Assembly: GCA_963965975.1 (NCBI GenBank)
Contig: OZ014421.1
Span: 5,941,001-6,005,000, forward strand
Direction: 5' to 3'
From: Xestospongia bergquistia
Taxonomy: Eukaryota > Porifera > Demospongiae > Haplosclerida > Petrosiidae
DNA length: 64,000 nucleotides
Within the stretch, counting starts at the first letter, position 1. Each line of letters begins with the position of its first letter. The position numbers and the translations under genes are program-made. Shown here one piece after another: positions 46,619 to 60,094 of the stretch. The notes beneath the pieces were generated by a model. It had not been told where the DNA came from and did not search any database. It was given only the letters and a program-made list of their open reading frames with translations.

Positions 46619-46789
46619 ATTTGATTGGATCAAACAAAAGTATAAAACAAATAAAGTGATAACTATTTTACATATGCTGAATTCATTTTTTTAAAATTTG
46701 TTAATGTATTTTTAAAGGATGTGCCTATAAGTCTGGCTGCATTGCTGTGTATGGTTAATAATTAGGGGGTGGGGATCAGTTTAATATGC

Positions 46790-47330
46790 AACAAACTACA
46801 AAGTACAATATTGGTATCAATTAATACAATACAGAGTACACTGTCCATTGCTATAACTTCTGCCATTATACCTACAGCTAGTGAGGCCATAAGACTTGAA
46901 ATTGTAATAGGAACAACTATAGCCATACTAGTTGTGATAATACTACTCATTTTAATAGTCATCACACTTTTATTGATAATAATACATCAAAAGAAGAAAC
47001 AAAAAAATGATACTTGGATTGAAGAAGAATCAGAACATGATGTTGCTACTATTAATGAAGATACAGTGTACTCCATCCATTATCAACAGAGACAAAGATG
47101 TACCACCTGAAGTACCACCTCAATTATTTGATGATATTGATGAATATGATAGTACTAGTGACTTGTACCAATTGAATGATCATTCATATGATTATGTTAT
47201 AGCTAATAATCAAGAAGTGTTTGACATATTGGATAAACCTAGTAATAATGATAACTATACAACTGTGTATTGTCTTCCTCATTATGACTCTGTTAGTAAT
47301 GTTATTGAACTATTATATGATCAAACTTAA
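46790..47330 (+). pseudogene. Type B terminal-exon relic behind unit 15
   Basis: As behind unit 14: intact helix, CCAT duplication near 47074, short ending at 47108-47110, distal tail out of frame to 47330. Confidence 0.6.
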
Positions 47331-47878
47331 GATATTAATCCTCAAATATCACAATATTATGATATTATTACTAACATGATTGAATCTCCTGTTACTTTTG
47401 ATAATACAGAAAGAGACTATGACTTATCAATATTAATAAAATTGGTGTGTTTTTTTATAAAGTTTCATATCTTTATTTTATTATTAGATGAATAACAAGT
47501 AGAAGTTAATATTATTACATGTGTCAAACTATAGATAAAGTTAAGTTAATATCGTTAATGATAATTAATACCATTCTCTATCAAAGGCCTATTTATCAAA
47601 TACTAAAATGATAAAATACAACGTGAAAGAAATCAAAATTTAATACTACATGAACTTCATTAATTTCAATGTACATTAATCACAGTATCTTAAAATTTTA
47701 TTTTAGAACTTGATAACTTTACTAAAGAGTTGACAAATTGCTTGTTTATTTATTATCAACACACACACTAACACCCACATCATCCATTACTTTTACTTTT
47801 CTTACAATCATAAAATATAAACTAGTGCAGTACTAAGCTCTCATATACTCTGCTATCTCTATATTATATGAAGTCAAG
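47331..47878 (+). promoter_or_regulatory. Type B 3' UTR and class III promoter of unit 16
   Basis: Noncoding, nearly the same as the flank before unit 5. CCACATCATCCATT at 47775-47788, 104 bases before the ATG. Confidence 0.5.
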
Positions 47879-50250
47879 ATGTTGACAGTCTTTACTGCTG
47901 TGTTCATACTATATAGTAACACTGTGTTGTGTCAAAATCAAATAAGTAAGCAGATCAATAATTTTCCTCATCATAATTCTGATATCATCTCTTGTACATG
48001 TAGATCCAGTTCTATACAGCATACTTAATGCTGTCCCCTTTGATGGTTCTAACCTCACTAACACTAGTTCAGGATAAACGGTACAATCTGATATTCGCTT
48101 ACAATGTATGAATGGTAAATTAAATGATGGAGACATTGGTCCATTGAACTCAATATCTGATAGCCTGGGAGAATTCTTCGCTTTTAGTAGACACTCAGTA
48201 GATGGTATTGGAAGAATTACCTTTAACTTTCCAGTTGTTAATCCTGTGTCAAGAGTAGTCATCTAATTCTTTAACTCACCTTATAAGTTTTAGTAGATAC
48301 TCAGTAGATGGTATTGAAAGAATTACCTTTAACTTTCCAGTTGTTAATCCTGTGTCAAGAGTAGTCATCTATTTCTTTAACTCACCTTATAACTCCATTG
48401 GACTACCTATGATCAGTCTTTATGGTGAGGGTAGTCAACCTCTTAACTACACCTTTGACAACAATGATAATCGCAGACAAAGTGACTCTCGACTGAGAAA
48501 TGTCACTCTCAATATAAAACAATTAAACACTTTAGTTCAACTTGATTTTATCTTCAATACTGGTATAATTGACTGGTTATTAATAAGTGAAGTCAAGTTT
48601 TATAATGGTAAGTTAATATATAAACTATTGATATATCATTAATACATTATCCTATACTAGACACTCAAATATCTCCCCCAATGGATGCCATTGTCTTCCA
48701 GGGTGGTCCCTCACTAACTGTGACCTTTGGACCAGACAACCTTCAGTCTTCAGTCAATCTCTCCTGTACAGTAATCAATGCTAGTTCCTTTGAGTGGCAG
48801 TGGCAATATAATGGGAATGTGTTAGATCTTCCTGGTCATTCACAAATATTAATAAAAGATGCTACAAGAACCAGTATACTAACTATTAATAAACTCAGAT
48901 ATACTGATACTGGAAATTATTCTTGTATTGTAAGACATGGAACATTGAACGTTACAAGACTCATAAAATTAGAATTAACAGGTACTGGTTATTAATAATA
49001 TTAACTTTAATTATCACTAATTTTTTAGCTAACATTACTGCTATATCTAATAGCATGACCTCAGCTAATATTGGACATAATGTCACTCTATTATGTGAAG
49101 TCTATGGATATCTACCACCTAATGTTACTATAATATGGAACTATAATACTGGAGTAATTAATAATGGAGAATATTATAAGATTACAACAAATACTGGATC
49201 ATTAATAGCAATTGACTACAATGGCAATACTACCAATAGTATTGTCAGTAATCTTATAATATATAATGTAAATAGCAGTGATAATGGAACATATATGTGT
49301 ATAATATTAGAAACATCACTACAAACAACAATTAGTCTATACGGTAAGTTTATTTATAGTTAAAATAACATTATTATGTATTTTTTATGCCCACGTTTAT
49401 GCAAATGTCACTGACACCTTTTCATAGTCATCAGTGTTACTACATCCATTAGCACACTGTCAATTGGTACAACACCTACAAACATTAATACACCCACTAG
49501 TGATGTAACTCCTATTACTTCTATTAATGGTACTAGTTTAACTCCTTCAGCTGATGTAACTCCTATACTGCTAACAATATACCAAATTACCAATTAATCT
49601 TGAGATAATTATAGTAGCCATTGTGATATTTCTAATGCTCCTTGTTATAGTGACCATTGTACTTCTTTGTTGTTTAATAAAACAATACAAGAAGAAACAA
49701 AGACATGATACTTCATGTCTTACAAGAAACAGAGACAAACAAAAACAAACAAGCTGGAGATATTACTGATATTTATCAGGTGTACAAAGTTGTTATGAAA
49801 GACAAAGCTCCTGAACTACGACCTACATATCTCTAGTAAGAAGACACCATTGATCATACTAAAAACACAAATCAACAAGAAGAATATCACATTATAAACA
49901 ATCCATTGTATGTAAAACAAGATGAAGTCACAGAAGTATATTCTCTTGCTCATCATATCTATGATGAAGCTCAAGGGGTAACACATGAAATGTCAGTAGT
50001 TTATGACAGTGTTGTTGATATGACTGACTTTAATGTTATTACTGATGAAATGGAATATCATATACCAATTAAGCTTCGTCATAACAAAATGAATGAAGAT
50101 ATTTTTATAACAGATGATACTGTTGAAATGGAATATGCTATACCTACTAAGAAGAAAGTTAATGTCATTACATTTCTCATAGTTATAGATGCAGTTTTCA
50201 ATTTAATACAACTAGTGATAATAAATATTATTCCTATGAGAAAGTTCTAA
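47879..50250 (+). pseudogene. Unit 16: heavily damaged receptor with kinase-type tail and internal duplication
   Basis: Exon 1 47879-47945; exon 2 from 48004 to 48607 with TAA at the conserved SGC cysteine (near 48076) and a 106-base tandem duplication (48182-48287, 48288-48393) that shifts frame. Its first half resembles unit 10, so it is a type A/B mosaic. Exons 3 (48661-48981) and 4 (49029-49343) are open. Exon 5 (from 49428) has insertions near 49568 and 49711 and a TAG near 49834. The tail is of the kinase type (VVYDSVVDM, EMEYAIPTK) but no kinase follows. Instead it runs into the 3'-flank sequence KKKVNVITFLIVID and stops at 50250. Confidence 0.8.
48182..48393 (+). repeat. 106-base tandem duplication inside exon 2 of unit 16
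   Basis: Two copies of the segment from TTTTAGTAGA to the AACTCACCTTATAA phrase, differing at a few bases (CACTCAG/TACTCAG, GGAAG/GAAAG, CTAATT/CTATTT). The length is not a multiple of three. Confidence 0.9.
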
Positions 50251-50635
50251 AATACTAAAATAATAAAAATACAACTCAAAAGAAATCAAACTATTGAACT
50301 GCTGTATCATTATCACTGATAAAAACTATAGATGCAGTTAAGTTAATATTGTCTAATTATCTAATACTAATATAATAAAAATACCAATTAAAATAATCTA
50401 ATTTTAACACTGTATGAACTTCAATGTACATTTGATTATAGCAATGTAAAATTTATTTTCGAACTTGATTAGTTAACTGAAGAAGTGACAAGTTGTAATG
50501 TTTATTTACTATTCATAAAGACACACTAAACTGCCAACTCATCCATTACTTTATTTTAATTATAGCGTAAAATATAAACTAGTGCAGTAGTAAGTTCTCA
50601 TATACTCTAATATGTCTATATTATATGAGGTCAAG
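50251..50635 (+). promoter_or_regulatory. Class II promoter of unit 17
   Basis: Noncoding. The conserved block is altered to CCAACTCATCCATT (50534-50547), 102 bases before the ATG, and one base is missing from the following AGCTGTAAAATATAAAC. Confidence 0.45.
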
Positions 50636-52514
50636 ATGTTGACTGCCTTTGCTGTGTTCATACTATTCAGTAATATTGTGTTGTCTCAAGTACAGATTGG
50701 TAAGTGAGGCTATGTTTATAATTCTATTACCTTACTCTGTACAGATTCAGTTCAACACAACATATTTTATGCTGTCTCTTTTGATGGTTCTAACCTCACT
50801 AACACTAGTTCAGGATGTATAGTGATTGGATCAGGTGTTTGTTTGAGATGTTTAAATACTAATGGTAAACTAGTTGATGGAGACATTGGTCCAATGAACT
50901 CAATATCTGATAACCTGGGAGAATTCTTTGCTTTTAGTAGATACTCGGTAGATGGTATTGGAAGAATTACCTTTAACTTTCAAACTGTTACTCCTGTATC
51001 AAGAGCAGTTATCTATTTCTTTAACTCACCTAATAACTCCATTGGACTACCTATAATCAGTCTTATGGGTAGTCAACCTCTTAGCTATGTCTTTGACAAC
51101 AATAAAAATCTCAGACAAAATGACTCTCAACTGAGAAATGTCACTCTCAATATACAACAGTTAACTAGTACAGTTCAACTTGATTTTATCTTTAATACTA
51201 GTATAATTGACTGGTTATTAATAAGTGAAGTCAAGTTTTATAATGGTAAGTTAATATATGAACTATTGATATATCATTATTACATTATCATATACTAGGC
51301 AATCCAATATCTCCTTCAATGGACCCTATTGTCTTCCAGGATGGTCCCTCACTAACTATGACCTTAGGACCAGACAACCTTCAGTCTTCAATCAATCTCT
51401 CCTGTACAGTAGTCAGTGATGGTTCCTTTGAGTGGCAATGGCAATATAATGAGAATATGTTAGATCTTCCTGATTGTTCACAAATATTAATAGGAGATGC
51501 TACAAGAACCAGTATACTAACTATTAATAAACTCAGATATACTGATGCTGGGAATTATACTTGTAATGCAAAGCATTCACTAGGAACAGTCAACAAAACA
51601 AGAGTCATAATATTAGAATTAACGGGTAATGATTATTAATAATATTAAAATTAGTAACACTAATTCTTGTTTTAGTTTACATTATTGCTATACCTAACAA
51701 CATGACCTCAGCTAATATCAGACATAATGTCACTCTGTCATGTGAAGTCTATGGATATCTACCACCTAATATTACTATAATATGGAACTATATTACTGGA
51801 GTGATTAATAATAAAGAGCATTATAAGATTACAACAAATAGTGGATCATTAATAGCAATTGATTTCAATGGCAATACTACCAATAGTATTGTCAGTAATC
51901 TTACAATATATAATGTAAATAGCAGTGATAATGGGACGTATACTTGTATGATATCAGGAACATTGCTACAAGCAACAATCAGTTTAAATGGTAAGTTTAT
52001 TTATAGCTAAAATAACATTATCATGTGTTTTTTTCTGCCCACAATTATGCAAATGTCACTGACACAAGTCATCAGTGTTACTACATCCATTAGCACACTG
52101 TCAATTGGTACAACACCTACAAACATTAATACACCCACTAGTGATGTAACTCCTATTAGTTCTATTAGTGGTACTAGTTTAACTCCTTCAACTGATGTAA
52201 CTCCTCCCACTAACAATATACCAATTAATCTTGAGATAATTATAGTATCCATTGTGATATTCCTAATGCTCCTTGTTATAGTGACCTTTGTACTTCTTTG
52301 TTGTTTAATAAAACAATACAAGAAGAAACAAAGACATGATACTTATGTCTTACAGGAAACAGAGACAAACAAAAACAAACAAGCTGGAGATATTACTGAT
52401 ATTGATCAGGTGTACACAGTTGTTATGAAAGACAAAGTTCCTGAACTACCACCTACATATCTCTTGTCAGAAGACACCATTGATCACACATCTATGATGA
52501 AGCTCAAGGTATAA
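50636..52514 (+). CDS. Unit 17: type A two-Ig receptor with truncated tail
   Basis: Exons 50636-50699, 50745-51245, 51299-51625, 51676-51990 and 52069-52514 give 550 residues. Signal peptide, N-terminal domain (patch QTVTPVSRAV, two residues shorter after SLMGSQ), Ig1 (class b, CNAKHSLGTVNKT), Ig2 and stalk are intact. The acceptor of exon 5 has lost the usual CTTTTCAC pyrimidines and reads CACTGACACAAG|TC, so splicing may be weak. A deletion in the tail after DTIDHT shifts the frame to SMMKLKV, removing YHIL, NPLY and the later tyrosines while keeping YTVV and PPTYLL. Confidence 0.7.
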
Positions 52515-52926
52515 CTCATCAAATACCAGATTGGATCTGATTGGATCAAACAACAGTATAAAACAAATAAAATTATAACTATTTTTACATATGCTGAGTT
52601 CATCATTTTTTTAAATTTGTTAATGTATTTTTAAAGGATGTGCCTATAGGTCTGGCTGAAAGTAATACATTGCTGTGTATGGTTAATAATTAGGGGGTGG
52701 GGATCAGTTTAATACGCAACAAAGTACAAATTTCCAGCTGGACTTTACACTGTCTATTTTAAATCTGCTTAATTAGAATTTTTGATTTTGTTTTTATTAG
52801 TATATTAATTATTACATCATGTTATTCAATTGTTGATAGTTTTTGTGTAAGAATGTGTTTTGTGATCAATTTAAAGTATAGATATCCTCTTGGAACTCTA
52901 GTATTATATTTAATGCTGTCCCAGTA
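52515..52926 (+). other. 3' flank of unit 17 joined to truncated unit 18
   Basis: Poly(A) signal region, common spacer and T-rich stretch ending in the shared junction. No promoter block, no gene. Confidence 0.5.
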
Positions 52927-52933
52927 GACAACA

Positions 52934-54261
52934 TTGGAAGAATTATGTTCATTTTGTAGTTCAAGAGCAGTTATCTCTTTCTTTAACTCACCTAATGACT
53001 CCATTGGACTACCTATGATCAGTCTTTATGGTGAGGGTAGTCAACCTCTTAGCAATGTCTTTGACAACAATGATGATCTGAGACAAAATGATTCTCAACT
53101 GAGAAATGTCACTCTCAATATACAACAATTAACTAGTACAGTTCAACCTATGCTTATGTTGGAGATAATGTTGTTCTGACCTGTCACTTTGAGCTACATG
53201 GCTGTATAACTCATTACACTTCTGTACAATGGAATCATACAAGTAGTGAATAATGAAAAAAATATGACATTGCAACTAACCACACTAACTCAACTTTTAT
53301 CATCAGTCAATTGACAATTAGGAATGTCAGCAACAGTGATATGGTGAATTACATATGTGTGCTTCTTAGAATATATTTAGGAAAGAAAATTTCCTTGAAC
53401 AGTAAGTTATTATAGTTATTCTGTTTATATGCAAATGTTTATAAATAAACTATTTTACTATAGCATCTTTTCCCACATTATCATTGATGTCAATTAACAT
53501 TATTCTTCTAACAGTCCTCAGTATCACAACATATACTAATACAAGACACACAACTATCGTACTGTCAACTGTATCAAGTATAACAATACCTACTAATACA
53601 TTTTCACTTATTACCATATTTACAAATATACAGCCAATATCTAGTATGAAGTCAATGAGTACACTGTCTATTGATCCAGTATTCATTAGTAGGCCATCAA
53701 TTGGTACAACATCTTCAATAATGTCATTTAACAAAGCTTCTACTAATACAATATTGGTATCAATTAATACAGTACAGAGTACATTGTCCATTGCTATAAC
53801 TTCTGCCATTATGCCTACAGCTAGTGAGGCCATAAGACTTGACATTATAATAGGAACAACTATAGCCATACTAGTTGTAATCAGTTTAATAGTCATTACA
53901 CTTTTATTGATAATAATGCATCAAAAGAAGAAACAAAAAAATGATACTTGGATTGAAGAAGAATCAGAACATGATGTTGCTACTATATGAAGATACAGTG
54001 TACTCCATCCATTATCAACAGAGACAAAATGTACCACCTGAAGTACCACCTCAATTATTTGATGATATTGATGAACATGATAGTACTAGTGCCTTGTACC
54101 AATTGAATGATCATTCATATGATTATGTTATAGCTAATAATAAAGTAGTGTTTAACATATTAGATAAACCTAGTAATAATGATAACTCTACAACTGTGTA
54201 TTGTCTTCCTCATTATGACTCTGTTAGTAATGTTATTGAACTATTATATGATCGAACTTAA
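52934..54261 (+). pseudogene. Unit 18: 5'-truncated exon 2 / type B Ig2 / type B tail chimera
   Basis: Half exon 2 (52934 to about 53146) fuses to the type B Ig2 (from about 53147) without Ig1; the first frame ends at 53179 (TGA). Ig2 has further changes, and its donor is at 53402. The type B exon 5 has its acceptor at 53514 and a good stalk and helix (with a small in-frame deletion in the helix, VVISLIVITL). A deletion near 53985 then gives TGA at 53988-53990. The CCAT duplication is also present; the distal tail continues in another frame to 54261. Not functional as it stands. Confidence 0.72.
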
Positions 54262-54811
54262 GATATTAATCCTCAAATATCACAATATTATGATATTATT
54301 ACTAACATGATTGAATCTCCTGTTACTTTTGATAATACAGAAAGTAGACTATGATTGTTGTTAATAAAAATAGTGTGGTCTTTTCTTTTTTAAGTTTTAT
54401 ATCTTTATGTTTACTTTATTATTAGATTAATAATAACAAATACAAATTTATTATCATTTTATCACTCAAAGTTATAGACAAAGTTAAGTTAATATTGTTG
54501 ATGATTATTAATACTATTCTTTAATAAAGGTCTAACAATTAAAAACTAAAATAATAAAATACCAATTTAAATAATACATAATTATTACTTCATGAACTTC
54601 ATTAATTCAATATATATTTGATTATATTAACTTAAAATGTTATTTAGAACTTAACTAAAGAATTAACAAGTTGTATTTTTATTAATTACTCATAAACAAA
54701 CTAAACACCCACATCATGCATTGCTTGTATTTTTATTACAAAATAATATATAAATTACTATAGTAGTAAGTTCTCATACACTCGACTATATTTGTTTTAT
54801 ATCAAGTCAAG
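54262..54811 (+). promoter_or_regulatory. Type B 3' UTR and class I promoter of unit 19
   Basis: Noncoding. CCACATCATGCATT at 54709-54722, 103 bases before the ATG, then a TATATAAA stretch. Confidence 0.55.
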
Positions 54812-56824
54812 ATGTTGACAGTCTTTACTGCTGTGTTCATACTATTTAGTAACACTGTGTTGTGTCAAAATCAAATAAGTAAGTAGATTAATAATTTTCC
54901 TTGCCATAGTTCTGATATCATCTCTTGTTCATGTAGATTTGACTCAATACAACATACTTAATGCTGTCTCCTTTGATGGTTCTAACCTCACTAATACTAG
55001 TTCAGGATGTATAGTGATTGGATCTGGTGGTCATTTGAGATGTTTAAATACTAATGGTAAACTAGTTGATGGAGACATTGGTCCAATGTACTCAATATCT
55101 GATAACCTGGGAGAATTCTTTGCTTTTAGTAGATACTCAGTAGATGGTATTGGAAGAATTACCTTTAACTTTCAAACTGTTACTCCTGTATCAAGAGCAG
55201 TTATCTATTTCTTTAACTCACCTAATGACTCCATTGGACTACCTATGATCAGTCTTTATGGTGTGGGTAATCAACCTCTTAACTACACCTTTGACAACAA
55301 TGATGATCTGAGACAAAGTGACTCTCAACTGAGAAATGTCACTCTCAATATACAACAATTAACTAGTATAGTTCGACTTGATTTTATCTTCAATACTAGT
55401 ATAATTGACTGGTTATTAATAAGTGAAGTCAAGTTTTATAATAGTAAGTTAATATATAAACTATTGATATACCATTAATACATTATCATATACTAGACAC
55501 TCCAATATCTCCCTCATTGGACACCATTGTCTTCCAGGATAGTCCCCCAGTAAATGTGACCTTAGGACCAGACAACCTTCAGTCTTCAGTCAATCTCTCC
55601 TGTACAGTAGTCAATGCTGGTTCTTTTGAGTGGCAATGGCAATATAATGAGAATGTGTTAGATCTTCCTGATCGTTCACAAATATTAATAGGAGATGCTA
55701 CAAGAACCAGTATACTAACTATTAATAAACTCAGATATACTGATACTGGAAATTATTCATGTTTTGTAAGAGATAGAAGATTGAACGATACAAGACTCAT
55801 AAAATTAGAATTAACAGGTACTGATTATTAATAATATTAACTTTAATTATCACTAATGTTTTAGCTACCATTACTGCTATATCTAATAGCATTACCTCAG
55901 CTAATATTGGACATAATGTCATTCTGTCATGTGAAGTCTATGGATATCTACCACCTAATATTACTATAATATGGAACTATATTACTGGAGTGATTAATGG
56001 AGAACATTATAAGATTACAACAAATACTGGATCATTAATAGCAATTGACTTCAATAGCAATACTACCAATAGTATTGTCAGTAATCTTACAATATATAAT
56101 GTAAAAAGCAGTGATAATGGGACATATACTTGTATGATATTAAGAACATTGCTACAAGCAACAATCAGTTTAAATGGTAAGTTTATTTATAGCTAAAATA
56201 ACATTATTATGTGTTTTTTTTTGCCCACATTTATGCAAATGTCACTGACACCTTTTCACAGTCATCAGTGTTACTACATCTATTAGCACACTGTCAATTG
56301 GTACAACACCTACAAACATTAATACATCCACTAGTGATGTAACTCCTATTACTTCTACTAGTGGTACTAGTTTAACTCCTTCAGCTGATGTAATTCCTAC
56401 CACTAACAATATACTAATTAATCTTGAGATAATTATAGTAGCCATTGTGATATTTCTAATGCTCCTTGCTATAGTGACCATTGTACTTCTTTGTTGTTTA
56501 ATAAAACAATATAAGAAGAAACAAAGACATGATACTCATGTCTTACAGGAAACAGAGACAAACAAAAACAAACAAGCTGGAGATATTAATGATATTGATC
56601 AGGTGTACACAGTTGTTATGAAAGACAAAGCTCCTGAACTACCACCTACATATCTCTTGTCAGAAGACACCATTGTTCACACTAAAAACACAAATCAACA
56701 AGAAGAATATCACATTTTAAACAATCCATTGTATGTAAAACAAGATGAAGTCACTGAAGTATATTCTCTTGCTCATCATATCTATGATGAATCTAAAGAG
56801 CTAACTCATCAAATACCAGATTAG
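54812..56824 (+). CDS. Unit 19: type A two-Ig receptor, complete
   Basis: Exons 54812-54878, 54937-55443, 55497-55817, 55865-56176 and 56262-56824 give 589 residues. Exon 2 patch QTVTPVSRAV with NYTFDNN in place of SYVFDNN. Ig1 is nearly identical to that of unit 8, including the short FG loop (CFVRDRRLND). Ig2 lacks one Asn, as in units 8 and 20. Stalk, membrane helix and NPLY tail are intact. From Ig2 to beyond the stop it is almost the same as unit 20, while exons 2 and 3 differ. That pattern fits a recent duplication or gene conversion of the 3' half. Confidence 0.83.
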
Positions 56825-56989
56825 ATCTGATTGGATCAAACAAAAGTATAAAACAAATAAAGTGATAACTATTTTTACATATGCTGAATTCATTTCTTTA
56901 AATTTGTTAATGTATTTTTAAAGGATGTACCTATAGGTCTGGCTGCATTGGTTAATAATTAGGGGGTGGGGATCAGTTTAATACACAAC

Positions 56990-57526
56990 AAAGTACGAAG
57001 TACAATATTGGTATCAATTAATACAATACAGAGTACACTGTCCATTGCTATAACTTCTGCCATTATATCTACAGCTAGTGAGGCCATAAGACTTGAAATT
57101 ATAATAGGAACAACTATAGCCATACTAGTTGTGATAATACTACTCATTTTAATAGTCATCACACTTTTATTGATAATAATGCATCAAAAGAAGAAACAAA
57201 AAATTATACTTGGATTGAAGAAGAATCAGAACATGATGTTGCTACTATTAATGAAGATACAGTGTACTCCATCCATTATCAACAGAGACAAAGATGTACC
57301 ACCTGAAGTACCACCTCAATTATTTGATGATATTGATAAATATGATAGTACTAGTGACTTGTACCAATTGAATGATCATTCATATGATTATGTTATAGCT
57401 AATAATCAAGAAGTGTTTAACATATTGGATAAACCTAGTAATAATGATAACTCTACAACTGTGTATTCTCTTCCTCATTATGACTCTGTTAGTAATGTTA
57501 TTGAACTATTATATGATCAAACATAA
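56990..57526 (+). pseudogene. Type B terminal-exon relic behind unit 19, doubly frameshifted but open
   Basis: One A is missing in the AAACAAAAAA run (near 57197) and the CCAT duplication (near 57270) adds four bases. Together they restore the frame, so 56966-57526 is open for 186 codons with about 25 residues read in a foreign frame between helix and PSIINRDKD. It may be chance, or a tail that regained its distal tyrosines. Confidence 0.55.
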
Positions 57527-58073
57527 GATATTAATCCTCAAATATCACAATATTATGATATTATTACTAACATGATTGAATCTCCTGTTACTTTTGATAA
57601 TACAGAAAGAGACTATGATTGTTGTTAATAAAAATAGTGTGGTCTTTTCTTTTTTAAGTTTTATATCTTTATGTTTACTTTATTATTAGATTAATAATAA
57701 CAAATACAAATTTATTATCATTTTATCGCTCAAAGTTATAGACGAAGTTAAGTTAATATTGTTGATGATTATTAATACTATTCTTTAATAAAGGTCTAAC
57801 TATTAAAAACTAAAATAATAAAATACCAATTAAAATAATTCATAATTATTACTTCATGAACTTCATTAATTCAATGTATATTTCATTATATTAACTTAAA
57901 ATGTTATTTAAAACTTAACTAAAGAATTAACAAGTTGTATTTTTATTAATTAGTCATAAACAAACTAAACACCCACATCATGCATTGCTTGTATTTTTAT
58001 AACAAAATAATATATAAATTACTATAGTAGTAAGTTCATATACTCTGCTATCTCTATATTATATGAGGTCAAG
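57527..58073 (+). promoter_or_regulatory. Type B 3' UTR and class I promoter of unit 20
   Basis: Noncoding. CCACATCATGCATT at 57973-57986, 101 bases before the ATG; TATATAAA follows. The last 45 bases (CTCTGCTATCTCTATATTATATGAGG) are of the class II/III kind, so this flank is mosaic. Confidence 0.55.
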
Positions 58074-60094
58074 ATGTTGACAGTCTTTACTGCTGTGTTC
58101 ATACTATTTAGTAACACTGTGTTGTGTCAAAATCAAATAAGTAAGCAGATCAATAATTTTCCTCATCATAATTCTGATATCATCTCTTGTTCATGTAGAT
58201 TTGACTCAATACAACATACTTAATGCTGTCTCTTTTGATGGTTCTAACCTCACTAATACTAGTTCAGGATGTATAGTGATTGGATCTGGTGATCATTTGA
58301 GATGTTTAAATACTAATGGTAAACTAGTTGATGGAGACATTGGTCCAATGAACTCAATATCTGGTAACCTAGGAGAATTCTTTGCTTTTAGTAGACACTC
58401 AGTACATGGTATTGGAAGAATTACCTTTAACTTTCAACCTGCTACTCCAGTGTCAAGAGCAGTTATCTATTTCTTTAACTCACCTAATGACTCCATTGGA
58501 CTACCTATGATCAGTCTTTATGGTGTGGGTAGTCAACCTCTTAGCTATGTCTTTGACAACAATGATGATCTCAGACAAAGTGACTCTCAACTGAGAAATG
58601 TCACTCTCAATATACAACAATTAACTAGTACAGTTCAACTTGATTTTATCTTCAATACTAGTATAATTGACTGGTTATTAATAAGTGAAGTCAACTTTTA
58701 TAATGGTAAGTTAATATATAAACTATTGATATATCATTAACTCATTATCATATAGTAGACACTCCAATATCTCCTTCATTTGACCCCATTGTCTTCCAGG
58801 GTGATCCCTCGCTAACTGTGACCTTAGGACCAGACAACATTCAGTCTTCAGTCAATCTCTCCTGTACAGTAGTCAATGATGGTTCCTTTGAATGGGAATG
58901 GCAATATAATGAGAATATGTTAGATCTTCCTGATCGTTCACAAATATTAATAGGAGATGCTACAAGAACCAGTATACTAACTATTAATAAACTCAGATAT
59001 ACTGATGCTGGAAATTATACTTGTATTGCAAAACTTTCACTAGAAACAGCAAACCATACAAAAGTCGCAGAATTAGAATTAATGGGTAATGATTATTAAT
59101 AATATTAAAATTAGTAACACTAATTCTTGTTTTAGTTAACATTATTGCTATACCTAACAACATTGTATCAGTTACTATTGGAGATATTGTCACTCTATCA
59201 TGTGAAGTCTATGGATATCTACCACCTAATATTACTATAATATGGAACTATAATACTGGAGTGATTAATGGAGAACGATATAATATTGCAACAAATACTG
59301 GATCATTAATAGCAATTGACTTCAATAGCAATACTACCAATAGTATTGTCAGTAATCTTACAATATATAATGTAAATAGCAGTGATAATGGGACATATAC
59401 TTGTATGATATTAAGAACATTGCTACAAGCAACAATCAGTTTAAATGGTAAGTTTATTTATAGCTAAAATAACATTATTATGTGTTTTTTTTGCCCACAT
59501 TTATGCAAATGTCACTGACACCTTTTCACAGTCATCAGTGTTACTACATCTATTAGCACACTGTCAATTGGTACAACACCTACAAACATTAATACATCCA
59601 CTAGTGATGTAACTCCTATTACTTCTATTAGTGGTACTAGTTTAACTCCTTCAGCTGATGTAACTCCTACCACTAACAATATACTAATTAATCTTGAGAT
59701 AATTATAGTAGCCATTGTGATATTTCTAATGCTCCTTGCTATAGTGACCATTGTACTTCTTTGTTGTTTAATAAAACAATACAAGAAGAAACAAAGACAT
59801 GATACTCATGTCTTACAGGAAACAGAGACAAACAAAAACAAACAAGCTGGAGATATTAATGATATTGATCAGGTGTACACAGTTGTTATGAAAGACAAAG
59901 CTCCTGAACTACCACCTACATATCTCTTGTCAGAAGACACCATTGTTCACACTAAAAACACAAATCAACAAGAAGAATATCACATTTTAAACAATCCATT
60001 GTATGTAAAACAAGATGAAGTCACTGAAGTATATTCTCTTGCTCATCATATCTATGATGAAGCTAAAGAGCTAACTCATCAAATACCAGATTAG
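58074..60094 (+). CDS. Unit 20: type A two-Ig receptor, complete
   Basis: Exons 58074-58140, 58199-58705, 58759-59085, 59136-59447 and 59532-60094 give 591 residues. Exon 2 patch QPATPVSRAV; the terminal strand is altered to EVNFYN. Ig1 is class b (CIAKLSLETANHT), close to unit 3, and its core WQW is WEW. Ig2 is open although NNM reads NNI. Stalk, helix and NPLY tail are almost identical to unit 19. No stops or frameshifts. Confidence 0.83.
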
